Shown here piece after piece: positions 1 through 5,949 of a DNA stretch of 8,741 nucleotides; positions within the stretch are counted from its first letter, which is position 1; each line of letters starts with the position of its first letter. Under the pieces are notes generated by a model. The model made no database searches. It saw only the letters and a program-made list of their open reading frames with translations, and was not told the origin of the DNA. The translations under genes were made by a program, and so were the position numbers. Location: positions 1 through 8,741 of the forward strand of contig JAEOUJ010000402.1 of assembly GCA_016839405.1 (NCBI GenBank), in the 5' to 3' direction. The DNA comes from Candidatus Gerdarchaeota archaeon (GTDB lineage Archaea > Asgardarchaeota > Heimdallarchaeia > JABLTI01).

Positions 1-488
1 TCAATGAGCATTTTGATAACTCGTCCATAGCCCTCATCAATTTCCTCTACTATTTCACGATCAATCATATCATTTATTTTTTCTCTTATTATTCGACGAG
101 ATGCTGTTCCTCTTTCTTGCCTAACAGCTGCTGTTAATTGTGAAATATTTTTAGGTCCTTCTCTAGTTAGAACATCAACTATAACGCGTTCTATTGTATC
201 TAAATTTATATCAGGGCGAAGTCTCATAATCCATTTTGAAGGAGAAAAAATAGTAGCTACATTAGTTACTTCTTGAAAAGTTCTAAGAATAGCTAATGTC
301 ATATTTAGTGACCCAGTAGCGTCTTTTAATTCAGGGCTCATATCTTCAATTTTCTTTTCAAGGGCTGAAATCCTATTTATTGTCTGATCGAGTTTGTCAT
401 TTAAGGCTTCTAAAGCATTAAAATTGACTGTTGTTGTTCCTTCTAACACTTCTTGACCTTCTTTCTTTTTTTCTTTCTTTTCAGACAT
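1..488 (-). CDS. Coiled-coil plus winged-helix DNA-binding protein (3' end off window)
   Basis: I read this frame by hand. It opens at ATG 488-486 and stays open for 162 codons to the left edge, so the C-terminus is missing. A GAGGG ribosome binding site (499-495) lies 6 nt before the ATG. Residues 1-12 are Lys/Glu-rich. Residues about 22-50 have heptad-like spacing (NALEALNDKLDQTINRISAL) and look like a coiled coil suited to dimerisation. Residues about 60-90 are mostly helical and include SPSKWIMRLRPD. Residues about 96-162 look like a winged helix: a helix around TIERVIVDVLTREG, then NISQLTAAVRQERGTASRRIIREKI as turn and recognition helix, then a basic-tipped hairpin (DEGYGRVIKM) as the wing. 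The role is probably transcriptional regulation. The target is unknown, but tandem repeats in its own promoter make autoregulation plausible. I do not recognise a named family. It is the last of three small minus-strand genes. Confidence 0.75.
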   Translation of the reverse strand, partial: MSEKKEKKKEGQEVLEGTTTVNFNALEALNDKLDQTINRISALEKKIEDMSPELKDATGSLNMTLAILRTFQEVTNVATIFSPSKWIMRLRPDINLDTIERVIVDVLTREGPKNISQLTAAVRQERGTASRRIIREKINDMIDREIVEEIDEGYGRVIKMLI

Positions 489-532
489 TACTTGCCCTCG
501 GTTCAATCATTCTTTAGGAGTTGTCTTCCTAC

Positions 533-564
533 TTACACTTTCACAGTATTTAATTACACTTTCA
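533..564 (-). repeat. Tandem 11-bp direct repeat, putative operator
   Basis: The plus strand carries TTACACTTTCA at 533-543 and again, identically, at 554-564. The copies are 21 bp apart start to start, about two DNA turns, so a protein would contact both on one face of the helix. They sit just downstream of the minus-strand TATA box and run to the predicted start site. A bound protein there would block transcription. The repeat is seen directly; the operator role is inference. Confidence 0.45.
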
Positions 565-573
565 TTATATAAA
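563..573 (-). promoter_or_regulatory. TATA box for the winged-helix gene
   Basis: On the minus strand the sequence reads AAAAGG then TTTATATAATG, a strong archaeal TATA box with a purine-rich BRE-like stretch just upstream. Transcription would start near 543, giving a leader of about 55 nt before ATG 488. The regulator gene can therefore be transcribed separately from the upstream membrane-protein gene, whose stop codon is at 591-593. The start site is inferred from normal archaeal spacing. Confidence 0.5.
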
Positions 574-590
574 CCTTTTATTTCATCTTA

Positions 591-953
591 TTATCCAATG
601 AAAGAGTGATTATCTGGTTGATCAATAGTTTTTGTTTCAATTTTATTATTAGTTAGAGTTTCTTCATCAGTACGTTCTTTTCTAATTGCTTTATTTACTC
701 TCCATAAACCTCTAATACTTCCATAGTTAACCAACATTGTCTTATAATTTTTAGCATGAATTTTTGCCATTTTTTTAGGTAAACCATATTTTCTAAGTTT
801 TCTTTGGGTTTTGTTTTTGATATGAACTCTACGTATTGAAAGAATTATCATTCTTGGTAAAATTACAAAAAATAACAATATTAGAAACCAAATTATTTGA
901 AAGAAAGATATGCAAATAAATTTACATATTCTTCTAAATTTACTTTTAGCCAT
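591..953 (-). CDS. Small basic single-pass membrane protein of unknown function
   Basis: The protein has 120 residues. A basic N-terminus (KSKFRRICKF) precedes one strongly hydrophobic segment at about residues 12-34, extended by a second hydrophobic stretch at 35-40. The remainder is cytosolic-looking and very basic up to about residue 92 (many Lys and Arg). An acidic/polar tail (TDEETLTNNKIETKT) ends the protein. Residues 53-79 contain L-x3-GLP-x2-M-x6-NY-x7-GS, the same spaced motif as in the helical protein encoded just upstream. The ATG at 953 is preceded by a weak GGTTGAGAT sequence. It lies 62 bp behind the upstream stop codon, with a hairpin between them. I recognise no family. Function is unknown, and a membrane anchor that partners the neighbouring protein is only a guess. 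Confidence 0.6.
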   Translation of the reverse strand: MAKSKFRRICKFICISFFQIIWFLILLFFVILPRMIILSIRRVHIKNKTQRKLRKYGLPKKMAKIHAKNYKTMLVNYGSIRGLWRVNKAIRKERTDEETLTNNKIETKTIDQPDNHSFIG

Positions 954-986
954 ATCTCAACCACGTACTTCCTAAATTAATTAATC

Positions 987-1027
987 GATAAAGGATAGAG
1001 ATGAATATCTCTTGATTAATCTTTATC
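987..1027 (-). terminator. Nested hairpin between two minus-strand genes
   Basis: A perfect 6-bp stem AGAGAT/ATCTCT (997-1002 with 1007-1012, 4-nt loop) lies inside a second complementary pair GATAAAG/CTTTATC (987-993 with 1021-1027). The outer arm at 1021-1027 falls inside the last codons of the upstream gene and the inner stem follows its stop codon. On the minus strand the hairpin is followed by a moderately T-rich stretch. It could be a weak terminator, an attenuator or an mRNA 3'-end stabiliser. The stems are seen directly and the role is inferred. Confidence 0.35.
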
Positions 1028-1336
1028 AGTTTTTACGTTAATATTCTTTAAAGCACTGCCAAGTAAATTGATTGATTCAGAATAGTTCATTACTAATTTT
1101 TCAACCATTTCGTCAGGCAATCCTTGTTCTTTCAAAGTTTTGTAAATTGCTGCTATTCCAAGAGCGTATTTTTCTGCTGATTCAGCATTATATAAAGCTG
1201 AAAATAATCCTCTAATTAATTCAGGCAGTTCTTTATTTACAATGGATAAAATTTCCTTAATATCCTCAACTGGGATTTCATCAGAATCCTTCTTAAAAGA
1301 TATTTTTCTATTTTCTTCCGACACATTTTTCACCAT
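1016..1336 (-). CDS. Small all-helical protein with GLP/NY motif, unknown function
   Basis: The protein has 106 residues and no membrane segment or signal peptide. The polar N-terminus (residues 1-22) leads into predicted helices at about 24-50, 52-71 and 74-100. The C-terminal part has L68, GLP 72-74, M77, NY 84-85 and GS 93-94. The same residues at the same spacings recur in the membrane protein encoded next. The composition, acidic and rich in Glu/Lys/Leu, suggests a helical bundle that may bind a partner protein. The ATG at 1336 has no clear ribosome binding site in front. The GTG that follows directly is part of the same reading. It is the first gene of the minus-strand cluster and diverges from the 7TM gene across the inverted repeat at 1364-1405. 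I do not recognise a named family. Confidence 0.65.
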   Translation of the reverse strand: MVKNVSEENRKISFKKDSDEIPVEDIKEILSIVNKELPELIRGLFSALYNAESAEKYALGIAAIYKTLKEQGLPDEMVEKLVMNYSESINLLGSALKNINVKTDKD

Positions 1337-1363
1337 ATAGTTTTTTATCTAATTATATTATTG

Positions 1364-1405
1364 AATGGTCACTGTATAATAAAAAAACGGTATAAAGTGA
1401 CCATT
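1364..1405. promoter_or_regulatory. 15-bp inverted repeat, putative operator in divergent promoter region
   Basis: The left arm AATGGTCACTGTATA (1364-1378) matches the reverse complement of the right arm TATAAAGTGACCATT (1391-1405) at 14 of 15 positions. The inner 10 bp (AATGGTCACT/AGTGACCATT) are perfect, and the spacer is 12 bp. Both arms include TATA-like bases on the side facing the spacer, so a bound dimer could overlap the promoters of the minus-strand cluster and of the 7TM gene. This lies within the 171-bp gap between the divergent genes. The symmetry is seen directly; the regulatory role is inferred. Confidence 0.5.
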
Positions 1406-1495
1406 ATTTTATTTTTGTATTTATTTTGAGTTTTCTAAACAAAAATCTTTTGTAATTTAAAATAATTGTATCATGATAATGGATTATAATATTTC

Positions 1496-1500
1496 GAGGT
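1496..1500 (+). promoter_or_regulatory. Ribosome binding site deciding the TTG start of the 7TM gene
   Basis: GAGGT lies 7 nt before TTG 1508-1510. No in-frame ATG or GTG with a comparable site is close by, so the TTG is taken as the start. Confidence 0.65.
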
Positions 1501-1507
1501 AATAAAA

Positions 1508-2677
1508 TTGGCTGCAAATCTAATTCAATCAATTCCTAGTATTCTTGCAATAATTAGCTGTTTGGTGATTTTAATTCTATTATGTTTAAATTATCTAATA
1601 AACAGGTTTTTACCATCTTTGGTTCTTATACTATTTTTTATTGGCATTATGCTATGGTCTGTTACCAAATTAGTAAGCGTGTTACTTCCTGAAACGGCTA
1701 ACACAACTTTTGTATTAATATGGAAAATTTCTTCTTTATCAATATTAATTGTCTCTCTTCTAATAATAACATATTTTAGAGATTTGCTTACATATTCTAC
1801 GGTTTCAATTCCAGCAGTTATAATATCATTTTTGTCAGGTATAACATTGGCTACTTTATGGTTCGGAGGATTTGCATCGGTAAATTATAGTCCATTAGCT
1901 GGGTGGAATACTAGTTATGATAAAGGTGCAAATAATTACACATTTTATGTTATCCTCTTCTTATATTTGGCCATTGTTTATATTTTTATGTTTATTATGA
2001 TGTTCCGAGGTTTAAAAAAAGCAACAGTAAAAAAACAAAGAGTACAAATTTCACTTATAATAACAGGCTTGGCTATTGCAGCCATTGGAGGTACAATTGT
2101 TAATTTTTTGTTAAATCTAATACCTTCTTTAGAGAATTTAGGTGATTTTGAATTGATCTTTGTTGTTATTGGATTTACTATTGTTGCAGGAGCTTATCTT
2201 CGATCACCAATTCAAATTTATTTTGCGCCAGTTTCTGCTTATCGTTTAATTGTAACAAATAATGATGGTATACCATTGTTATCACATGATTTTTGTGAGA
2301 TGGATGAAGGAGCTTTTTCAATGGATTCAACTCTCTTAAGTGGTGCATTATCTGGTATTGTTAATATTCTTAAAGAAACATTAGCAAGTCAATCTACACC
2401 AAAATTAATTCATCTAGAGGATAGAGTATTACTTATTGAAAAATCTCCATCAGCTCTTCATGCTCTTATAGCTGATTCTGATTCCATTGCTTTGCGTTCT
2501 GCTCTAAAAGATTTTAGCAATGAATTTGAAAAAGAATTCAAAGAAGTATTAAAAAATTGGAGTGGATTAACAGATGAATTCAAAAATGCTTATAAATTTA
2601 TTATAGAGGATTTTTCTTTTGTTTTAACAAGTGATATTGCTAAGCATAAAAAAAAGGACAATAATTGTTCAATTTAG
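1508..2677 (+). CDS. Seven-transmembrane protein with C-terminal longin/roadblock-like domain
   Basis: The protein has 389 residues and starts at TTG behind a GAGGT site. Hydrophobic segments lie at about 11-31, 36-60, 67-88, 98-118, 146-167, 181-205 and 214-232. The basic loops (FRDLL near 90, FRGLKKATVKKQR near 166-178, LRS near 231) fit an N-out, C-in topology. The longest outer loop (about 121-144) could be a ligand-facing surface. Residues about 244-370 form a soluble alpha/beta domain. It has a strand pair (AYRLIVTNNDGIPLLSHDF), a helix (LLSGALSGIVNILKETL), strands (PKLIHLEDRVLLIEK, then SALHALIADSD) and long acidic helices, the order seen in longin or roadblock folds. In Asgard proteins such domains commonly serve small-GTPase or trafficking-type signalling. 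No histidine-kinase, HAMP or receiver motif is visible. The tail is basic and ends in CSI. Role inferred: a membrane sensor or docking protein. It stands alone, followed by the ribosomal operon. Confidence 0.7.
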   Translation: MAANLIQSIPSILAIISCLVILILLCLNYLINRFLPSLVLILFFIGIMLWSVTKLVSVLLPETANTTFVLIWKISSLSILIVSLLIITYFRDLLTYSTVSIPAVIISFLSGITLATLWFGGFASVNYSPLAGWNTSYDKGANNYTFYVILFLYLAIVYIFMFIMMFRGLKKATVKKQRVQISLIITGLAIAAIGGTIVNFLLNLIPSLENLGDFELIFVVIGFTIVAGAYLRSPIQIYFAPVSAYRLIVTNNDGIPLLSHDFCEMDEGAFSMDSTLLSGALSGIVNILKETLASQSTPKLIHLEDRVLLIEKSPSALHALIADSDSIALRSALKDFSNEFEKEFKEVLKNWSGLTDEFKNAYKFIIEDFSFVLTSDIAKHKKKDNNCSI

Positions 2678-2721
2678 ATATTTGATAACATGATTTAATG
2701 AAAAATAGATATAATTGTAGT

Positions 2722-2733
2722 AAAATATATAAC
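2722..2733 (+). promoter_or_regulatory. Candidate TATA box of the ribosomal-protein operon
   Basis: AAAATATATAAC is the best TATA-like element in the 219-bp gap before S13. With usual archaeal spacing, transcription would start near 2755 and leave a leader of about 140 nt. A second TATA-like site, TAATATAC near 2851-2858, would give a leader of only about 18 nt. Which one is used cannot be decided by eye. Confidence 0.35.
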
Positions 2734-2782
2734 TAACAATTTAACGCAACATTAATAATGACAAAGTTGCTGTTTTGTCAAA

Positions 2783-2837
2783 TTGACGAGTAAAAACAAT
2801 CTATCCAAAAGATTTATAGAATGAAATGTCTCGTCGA
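2783..2837 (+). promoter_or_regulatory. Possible structured leader of the S13 operon
   Basis: TTGACGAG (2783-2790) can pair with CTCGTCGA (2830-2837) in an 8-bp stem with one G-U pair, enclosing 39 nt. CGAGTAAAAA occurs twice, at 2787-2796 and 2835-2844, so the second copy overlaps the stem and offers alternative contacts. This lies 60 nt before the S13 start. It would be in the mRNA only if the upstream TATA box is used. Ribosomal-protein leaders are classic autoregulation sites in bacteria; that parallel is inference here. Confidence 0.25.
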
Positions 2838-2896
2838 GTAAAAAAGATAATAATATACAGATAGTTGTTTCCATAAAAAATAAGAGGAAATTAAAT

Positions 2897-3364
2897 TTGA
2901 CAACTGAATTCAAGAATTTCATGCATCTTGTTCGCATTTCCGGAACAGACATCAGAGGAGATAAGCATGTAATTAATGGGCTTACTATGATTAGAGGAAT
3001 AGGTCCAAGAATGGCGGACATGGTCTTGAAAAAAGCAGAAATCCCTCCTAATACCTTTATAGGATTACTCACAGAAGATCAAGTAAAGAAGATTGATGAG
3101 ATAATAAAGGATCCAACTAAATTTGGTATCCCAAATTGGTTTGTTAATCATATTAAAGAAAGAACTTCAGGTCAAGATATTCATATAACTGGATCAACAT
3201 TGGCCTTATATGAGAGAAATGATGTAGATCGATTGAAAAAACTTAGAACTTATCGTGGAGTTAAACATGCAGTAGGACACAAAGTTCGAGGTCAAAGAAC
3301 TAAAAGTACCGGTCGAGGTGGAAGATCATTAGGAGTCTCTCGTAAGAAATTGAAAACTAAATAG
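2897..3364 (+). CDS. rps13: Small-subunit ribosomal protein S13 (S13p/S18e)
   Basis: This is a protein of the 30S subunit head that contacts the P-site tRNA region and the intersubunit bridges. It has 155 residues, longer than bacterial S13 (about 120) and normal for the archaeal/eukaryotic S13p/S18e form. The N-terminal part has the helix-hairpin-helix MIRGIGPRMA (31-40). A helical middle section follows (TEDQVKKIDEII, 59-70). The Arg/Lys-rich rRNA-binding C-terminus has LRTYRGVKHAVGHKVRGQRT (116-135) followed by STGRGG. The start is TTG 2897, chosen because a GAGGA site at 2884-2888 precedes it by 8 nt and the N-terminus matches the usual length. S4 follows after 9 nt, with its ribosome binding site overlapping this stop codon (TAGGTGA). 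The assignment is secure. Confidence 0.97.
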   Translation: MTTEFKNFMHLVRISGTDIRGDKHVINGLTMIRGIGPRMADMVLKKAEIPPNTFIGLLTEDQVKKIDEIIKDPTKFGIPNWFVNHIKERTSGQDIHITGSTLALYERNDVDRLKKLRTYRGVKHAVGHKVRGQRTKSTGRGGRSLGVSRKKLKTK

Positions 3365-3373
3365 GTGAAATGA

Positions 3374-4069
3374 ATGGGCGATCCAAAGAAAATAAGAAAG
3401 AAATATAAAACACCTCGTCAACCTTTTGCTAAAGATCGTATTGAACATGATTTACAAATTGTCGGAAAATACGGTTTAAGAAATATGAAAGAAGTCTGGA
3501 AACATTCCACATTATTAAGACACTTTCGAAGTAATGCACGTAAACTTTTAAGTCTTGATGATAAAGATCGAGTAGTTGGTGAAAAGGAATTATTAGGTAG
3601 ATTGCTAAACATGGGACTTCTAGAACAAAAAGGAACTTTAGATGATGTTTTAAGTTTACAAATTGAAGATTTTCTTGAAAGACGATTACAAACAATCGTT
3701 CATAAGAAAGGAATGGCTACAACACCACATCATTCTCGTCAAATGATTGTTCATGGTCACATAAGCATAGATAATCAAATTGTAAATTCTCCAAGTTATT
3801 TTGTGAAACCAAATGAGGAAGCATTGATTAATTTTACAACAATATCACCATTCAGAAAAGAAAGTCATAAAGCTCTACCAGCTAATGTTTATAAATCTAA
3901 AAAATCTGAAGACCAAAAGAGGATAGATAAAAGACGTGGTGCTGGTTCAAAATCCAGACCAAAAAAGAGAGCTCCACCACCACCACCAAAAGGTGAAACT
4001 AAACCAAAAGCTCCTGTTAAAAAAGACGATAAGAGCCCTGAAGCAAAATTCAAAGGTGAAAAATTATGA
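3374..4069 (+). CDS. rps4: Small-subunit ribosomal protein S4 with Lys/Pro-rich tail
   Basis: This is a primary 16S rRNA-binding protein of the 30S body (archaeal S4p/eukaryotic uS4, S9e type). It has 231 residues. The N-terminal region, residues 1-60, has [20 protein letters not shown] and the helix [15 protein letters not shown]. The S4 RNA-binding domain lies at about 102-165, with [28 protein letters not shown] and [10 protein letters not shown]. Residues about 172-231 form a low-complexity basic tail rich in Lys, Pro and Ser, with five consecutive prolines at 201-205 encoded by five CCA codons (3974-3988). This tail is probably disordered and rRNA-facing or a docking arm. ATG 3374 follows a GGTGA site (3364-3368). 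The gene overlaps S11 by four bases (ATGA), consistent with translational coupling. The core assignment is secure; the role of the tail is unknown. Confidence 0.96.
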   Translation: MGDPKKIRKKYKTPRQPFAKDRIEHDLQIVGKYGLRNMKEVWKHSTLLRHFRSNARKLLSLDDKDRVVGEKELLGRLLNMGLLEQKGTLDDVLSLQIEDFLERRLQTIVHKKGMATTPHHSRQMIVHGHISIDNQIVNSPSYFVKPNEEALINFTTISPFRKESHKALPANVYKSKKSEDQKRIDKRRGAGSKSRPKKRAPPPPPKGETKPKAPVKKDDKSPEAKFKGEKL

Positions 4070-4476
4070 GTAGTAAAGAAAAAAGAAAACGCATACTAAG
4101 AACAGGAATTGTTCATGTATATTCTTCTTATAATGATACAATAATAACCGTAACAGATGCAACAGGAAGTGAAACAATAGCAAAACGATCAGGTGGTATG
4201 TATGTTAAAAGTGATAGATTTGAATCTTCACCATATGCTGCTATGAGAGCTGCTTATGATGCTGCAACTGCTGCAAAGGATCGAGGAATAACTAAAATAG
4301 ATATCGCTGTAAGAGCTCCTGGCGGAAATGGACCAAGAACACCAGGTCCTGGTGCTCAAGCTGCTATCAGAGCATTAGCTCGTTCTGGATTACGAATTGG
4401 TAGGATTGAAGAAGTAACACCAGTAGCTCATGATGGTACAAGAAGAGCTGGTGGCAGAAGAGGTAGAAGAGTATAA
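4066..4476 (+). CDS. rps11: Small-subunit ribosomal protein S11
   Basis: This is a 30S platform protein that binds the 16S rRNA near the mRNA exit path. It has 136 residues, normal for the archaeal form. The RNase H-like fold core has [18 protein letters not shown] (14-31). The signature region has [20 protein letters not shown] (82-101), followed by [18 protein letters not shown] and [15 protein letters not shown] at the end, the conserved basic C-terminus. ATG 4066 overlaps the S4 stop codon by four bases. Its GGTGA site (4055-4059) lies inside the end of the S4 gene. In most archaea rpoD comes next; here a zinc-ribbon gene follows after 19 nt. The assignment is secure. Confidence 0.98.
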   Translation: MSSKEKRKRILRTGIVHVYSSYNDTIITVTDATGSETIAKRSGGMYVKSDRFESSPYAAMRAAYDAATAAKDRGITKIDIAVRAPGGNGPRTPGPGAQAAIRALARSGLRIGRIEEVTPVAHDGTRRAGGRRGRRV

Positions 4477-4495
4477 ACAATTTTGGTGATTTCAA

Positions 4496-4681
4496 ATGAG
4501 TGATAAAGCATATTCAATGCCAACCTGTTCTTGTTGTTTCCGAAAAATATCCCCTGATGATGTTGGTTCAGTGAAATTTAGATGCCCAAGTTGTGGTGAT
4601 GTTGTACAAGTTAGATGCTCATTTTGTAGAAATAAGGAAATCAATTATACTTGTCCAGCATGTGGTTTTGTTGGACCTTAA
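4496..4681 (+). CDS. Small zinc-ribbon protein, probable translation-associated (COG2888-like)
   Basis: The protein has 61 residues. It carries four Cys-x2-Cys pairs: C11/C14, C30/C33, C41/C44 and C53/C56, with an extra C13. These pairs can bind two zinc ions in the rubredoxin-knuckle style. The layout matches the archaeal small zinc-ribbon family annotated as RNA-binding proteins involved in translation (the HVO_2753-type zinc-finger proteins). In some archaea that family neighbours the elongation factor 1-beta gene. Here it follows S11 by 19 nt, with a GGTGAT site 5 nt before the ATG, and closes the ribosomal operon. Co-transcription supports a translation role, but no specific substrate can be read from the sequence. 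The family call rests on motif pattern and context. Confidence 0.85.
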   Translation: MSDKAYSMPTCSCCFRKISPDDVGSVKFRCPSCGDVVQVRCSFCRNKEINYTCPACGFVGP

Positions 4682-4682
4682 A

Positions 4683-4717
4683 AAAGAGGTATGAACCTCT
4701 TTCTTATCTTTTATTTT
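4683..4717 (+). terminator. Hairpin and T-rich terminator of the ribosomal operon
   Basis: AAAGAGGT (4683-4690) and ACCTCTTT (4695-4702) form a perfect 8-bp stem with a 4-nt loop (ATGA). It starts one base after the zinc-ribbon stop codon and is followed by CTTATCTTTTATTTT. Archaeal polymerase mainly needs the T-rich tract; the hairpin is an addition. The convergent aminotransferase gene ends at 4721, so the element may work for both directions. Confidence 0.65.
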
Positions 4718-4720
4718 AAA

Positions 4721-5902
4721 CTAAATTCTTTTTAATCGTTCAATTGTTTCATCAATTTCATCAATAGATAATGATCCAAAACTAGCTCGTAAATATCCTT
4801 CTCCTGAAGGGCCAAATTCAGATCCGGGAACTAAAGCAATTTTTTCTTTATCAAATATTTTTTCACAGAGCTCCCAAGAAGATGTATAATCTTTATGTTT
4901 AGTTACTTTTGGAAAAGCATAGAAACTTCCTTCTGGTTTTCTACAGTAAAATCCTTCAATACTATTAAATCCTTCAACAATTTTTTCCATACGTTCTTTA
5001 AGGATATTTCTTAATTTTATTGTAAATTCATCTGCTTCTTGTGTATTAAGGAATCTGCCTATAGCATTTTGTTGAGCAGAAGGTGCATTTGCTACAACAA
5101 AGCTATGCATTTTAGCTATTGGGGATATGAACTCTTCAGGTCCCGCAACATAACCTATTCGCCATCCAGGAATACATAAAGTCTTTGAGAAACTATTTAG
5201 GAGTATAGTCCTCTCATATGCACCTGGAAGCTTAGGAATACGTATATGCTTGTCCTCTGTAAAAATACACTTTTCATAAACCTCATCTGTTAATATAAGT
5301 AAATTATTATCAACAGCTAGATCTATTATAGGTTTTAATTCAGATGAAGTCATGATTTCACCTGTTGGATTAGAAGGGAAATTAAGTATAATTGCTTTCG
5401 ATTTCTCAGAAATATAATTTTGGAGATTACTTGTATCAATTTTCATTTCTGGTGTTGGTTTCATCCATATTGGTATTCCGCCAGCAAGTCTAATTTGTCT
5501 TGGGTAGGTTAGAAAAGATGGGTCTGGAAGAAGAACTTCATCTCCCGGATCAATAAAACTCATTAATGCACTATAAAGTGCTTCACATCCACTTGCTGTT
5601 GCTAAGATTTGGTTTTTGGGATTGTAATCAAGATCATAATCCCTCTTATTTTGTACTGCTATAGCTTCAAGATATAATGGCGTTCCTTGAGTAGGGGAAT
5701 AATAATTATCACCATTTGAAACTTGATCAATTAAAGCATTAATTAAACCTTTAGGAGTTGGAATGTTAGGTTGGCCTATACCAAGTGATATAACTCCAGG
5801 AATTCCTTGTGCTCTAGAAAACATTTTCCTTATTCCCGAAGGGGGAATTTCATCAAGTCTATTAGCATGATTTATTTTTCTCATTGTTTTTTCCAATCCC
5901 AT
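4721..5902 (-). CDS. Class I PLP-dependent aminotransferase (aspartate aminotransferase family)
   Basis: This is a cytosolic fold-type I enzyme that swaps amino and oxo groups between an amino acid and a 2-oxo acid, usually 2-oxoglutarate/glutamate. It has 393 residues, full family length. Key sites are the PLP lysine K240 in NSFSKTLCIPGWRIGY, the NFPSNPTG loop (174-181), D206 and Y209 in TDEVYE, Y68-Y70-area YYSPTQG, R248, and R372 in LRASFG, which binds the substrate carboxylate. The opening IPPSGIRKMFSRA is typical of the archaeal aspartate/aromatic aminotransferase group. Substrate cannot be fixed from motifs; aspartate, aromatic or alanine types are possible. ATG 5902 lacks a clear ribosome binding site, and Met7 (5884) is an alternative start. 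The gene is convergent with the ribosomal operon and divergent from the FAH-family gene. Confidence 0.92.
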   Translation of the reverse strand: MGLEKTMRKINHANRLDEIPPSGIRKMFSRAQGIPGVISLGIGQPNIPTPKGLINALIDQVSNGDNYYSPTQGTPLYLEAIAVQNKRDYDLDYNPKNQILATASGCEALYSALMSFIDPGDEVLLPDPSFLTYPRQIRLAGGIPIWMKPTPEMKIDTSNLQNYISEKSKAIILNFPSNPTGEIMTSSELKPIIDLAVDNNLLILTDEVYEKCIFTEDKHIRIPKLPGAYERTILLNSFSKTLCIPGWRIGYVAGPEEFISPIAKMHSFVVANAPSAQQNAIGRFLNTQEADEFTIKLRNILKERMEKIVEGFNSIEGFYCRKPEGSFYAFPKVTKHKDYTSSWELCEKIFDKEKIALVPGSEFGPSGEGYLRASFGSLSIDEIDETIERLKRI

Positions 5903-5949
5903 AATAATAAAACACTAACTTTCATGTTTACAAATACAAAAAGATTTTG

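Noticed and set aside
2657..2677. Eukaryote-like CaaX prenylation box at the end of the 7TM protein
   Set aside because: The cysteine is third from the end, not fourth, so the motif does not fit.
2678..2896. A tRNA or small RNA gene before S13
   Set aside because: No cloverleaf arms, TTC-type T-loop or GC-rich stem was seen; only a weak stem and TATA-like sequences are present.
2752..3072. Minus-strand open frame of 106 aa with hydrophobic content, overlapping S13 and its leader
   Set aside because: Most of it lies antisense to the conserved S13 coding region; it shows no ribosome binding site or recognisable motif.
3418..3695. Two minus-strand open frames (3418-3612 and 3429-3695) inside S4
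   Set aside because: Both are antisense to the clearly conserved S4 gene and overlap each other in different frames, which marks them as chance frames.
3974..3988. (CCA)5 as a microsatellite or mobile-element trace
   Set aside because: It is in frame, encodes five prolines in the S4 tail and has no flanking repeats, so it is part of the gene.
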